From an uncultured Planctomycetaceae bacterium (GTDB taxonomy: Bacteria > Planctomycetota > Planctomycetia > Pirellulales > Lacipirellulaceae), in assembly GCA_937860165.1 (NCBI GenBank), contig CALMBE010000425.1, positions 1-13,126 on the forward strand: 13,126 nt of DNA, written 5' to 3'. Shown here one piece after another: positions 13,028 through 13,126 of this stretch. Below the pieces are notes generated by a model, which was given only the letters and a program-made list of their open reading frames with translations, ran no database searches and was not told where the DNA came from. Numbering within the stretch: position 1 is the first letter of the stretch; every line of letters begins with the position of its first letter. Made by a program: the position numbers and the translations under genes.

Positions 13028-13126
13028 GTGGGTGACCTTGAAGTTGCCGAGCTTGCGGGTTGGAATTACTCGTCTTGCAAATTGCAGTTTTCCCGTAGGG
13101 GTACAATCCTCATCCCGGCAGGGATA
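13028..13126 (+). CDS. Possible start of a gene running off the right edge
   Basis: GTG at 13028 with AGGAG 5 nt before it opens a plus-strand frame of 33 codons (MGDLEVAELAGWNYSSCKLQ and on) that reaches the edge without a stop. It would begin 26 nt after the symporter stop. The opposite strand is also open over 13025-13126, ending in KLGNFKVTH and a TAA, and could instead be the tail of a convergent gene. Length is too short to decide. The Shine-Dalgarno tips me slightly to the plus strand. No homology recognised. Confidence 0.25.
   Translation, partial: MGDLEVAELAGWNYSSCKLQFSRRGTILIPAGI

Noticed and set aside
1-13126. CRISPR array, tRNA, rRNA, phage or defence genes
   Set aside because: I saw no spaced direct-repeat series, no tRNA-like cloverleaf with conserved arms, and no such proteins; the three-way fold at 2070-2213 lacks tRNA landmarks.

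Overview
The window reads as a piece of a planctomycete chromosome, most likely of the Pirellulales. This is inferred from protein flavour (CdsA, UppS and PurA variants, DUF456 protein), mostly leaderless-looking starts without Shine-Dalgarno sequences, and perfect palindromic repeats between genes. No database search was possible. All genes but two run on the minus strand.

Layout, left to right. 1-259 (minus, cut by the edge) is the start of a small secreted protein of unknown function. 436-1860 (minus) is an FHS/FucP-type sugar:H+ symporter. The 1879-2281 gap holds a nested inverted repeat (1939-1986) and a MITE-like structured repeat of about 142 bp bounded by a 12-bp direct repeat (2058-2223). 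2282-7495 (minus) is the conserved block phoH - pgpH - ybeY - CNNM/CorC, read right to left: a PhoH ATPase, a c-di-AMP phosphodiesterase, the YbeY RNase and a CBS-domain ion transporter. A perfect 28-nt palindrome (7731-7758) separates this from a second minus block, purA - uppS - cdsA (10806 to 7788), with gaps of only 22 and 24 nt. That block combines AMP synthesis, the lipid carrier for cell-wall precursors, and CDP-diacylglycerol for phospholipids.

From the divergent gap 10807-10982 two plus-strand genes follow: a DUF456 membrane protein and, after a perfect 24-nt palindrome, a dicarboxylate/amino acid:cation symporter. A short open frame runs off the right edge.

Most of the window is housekeeping. 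The points that merit a second look are the structured MITE-like repeat, whose two hairpins show compensatory base changes; the symporter, which seems to have lost most ligands of the third sodium site; a YbeY with Asp in place of the third metal-binding His; and a start-codon pattern in which GTG starts have Shine-Dalgarno sequences and ATG starts do not.
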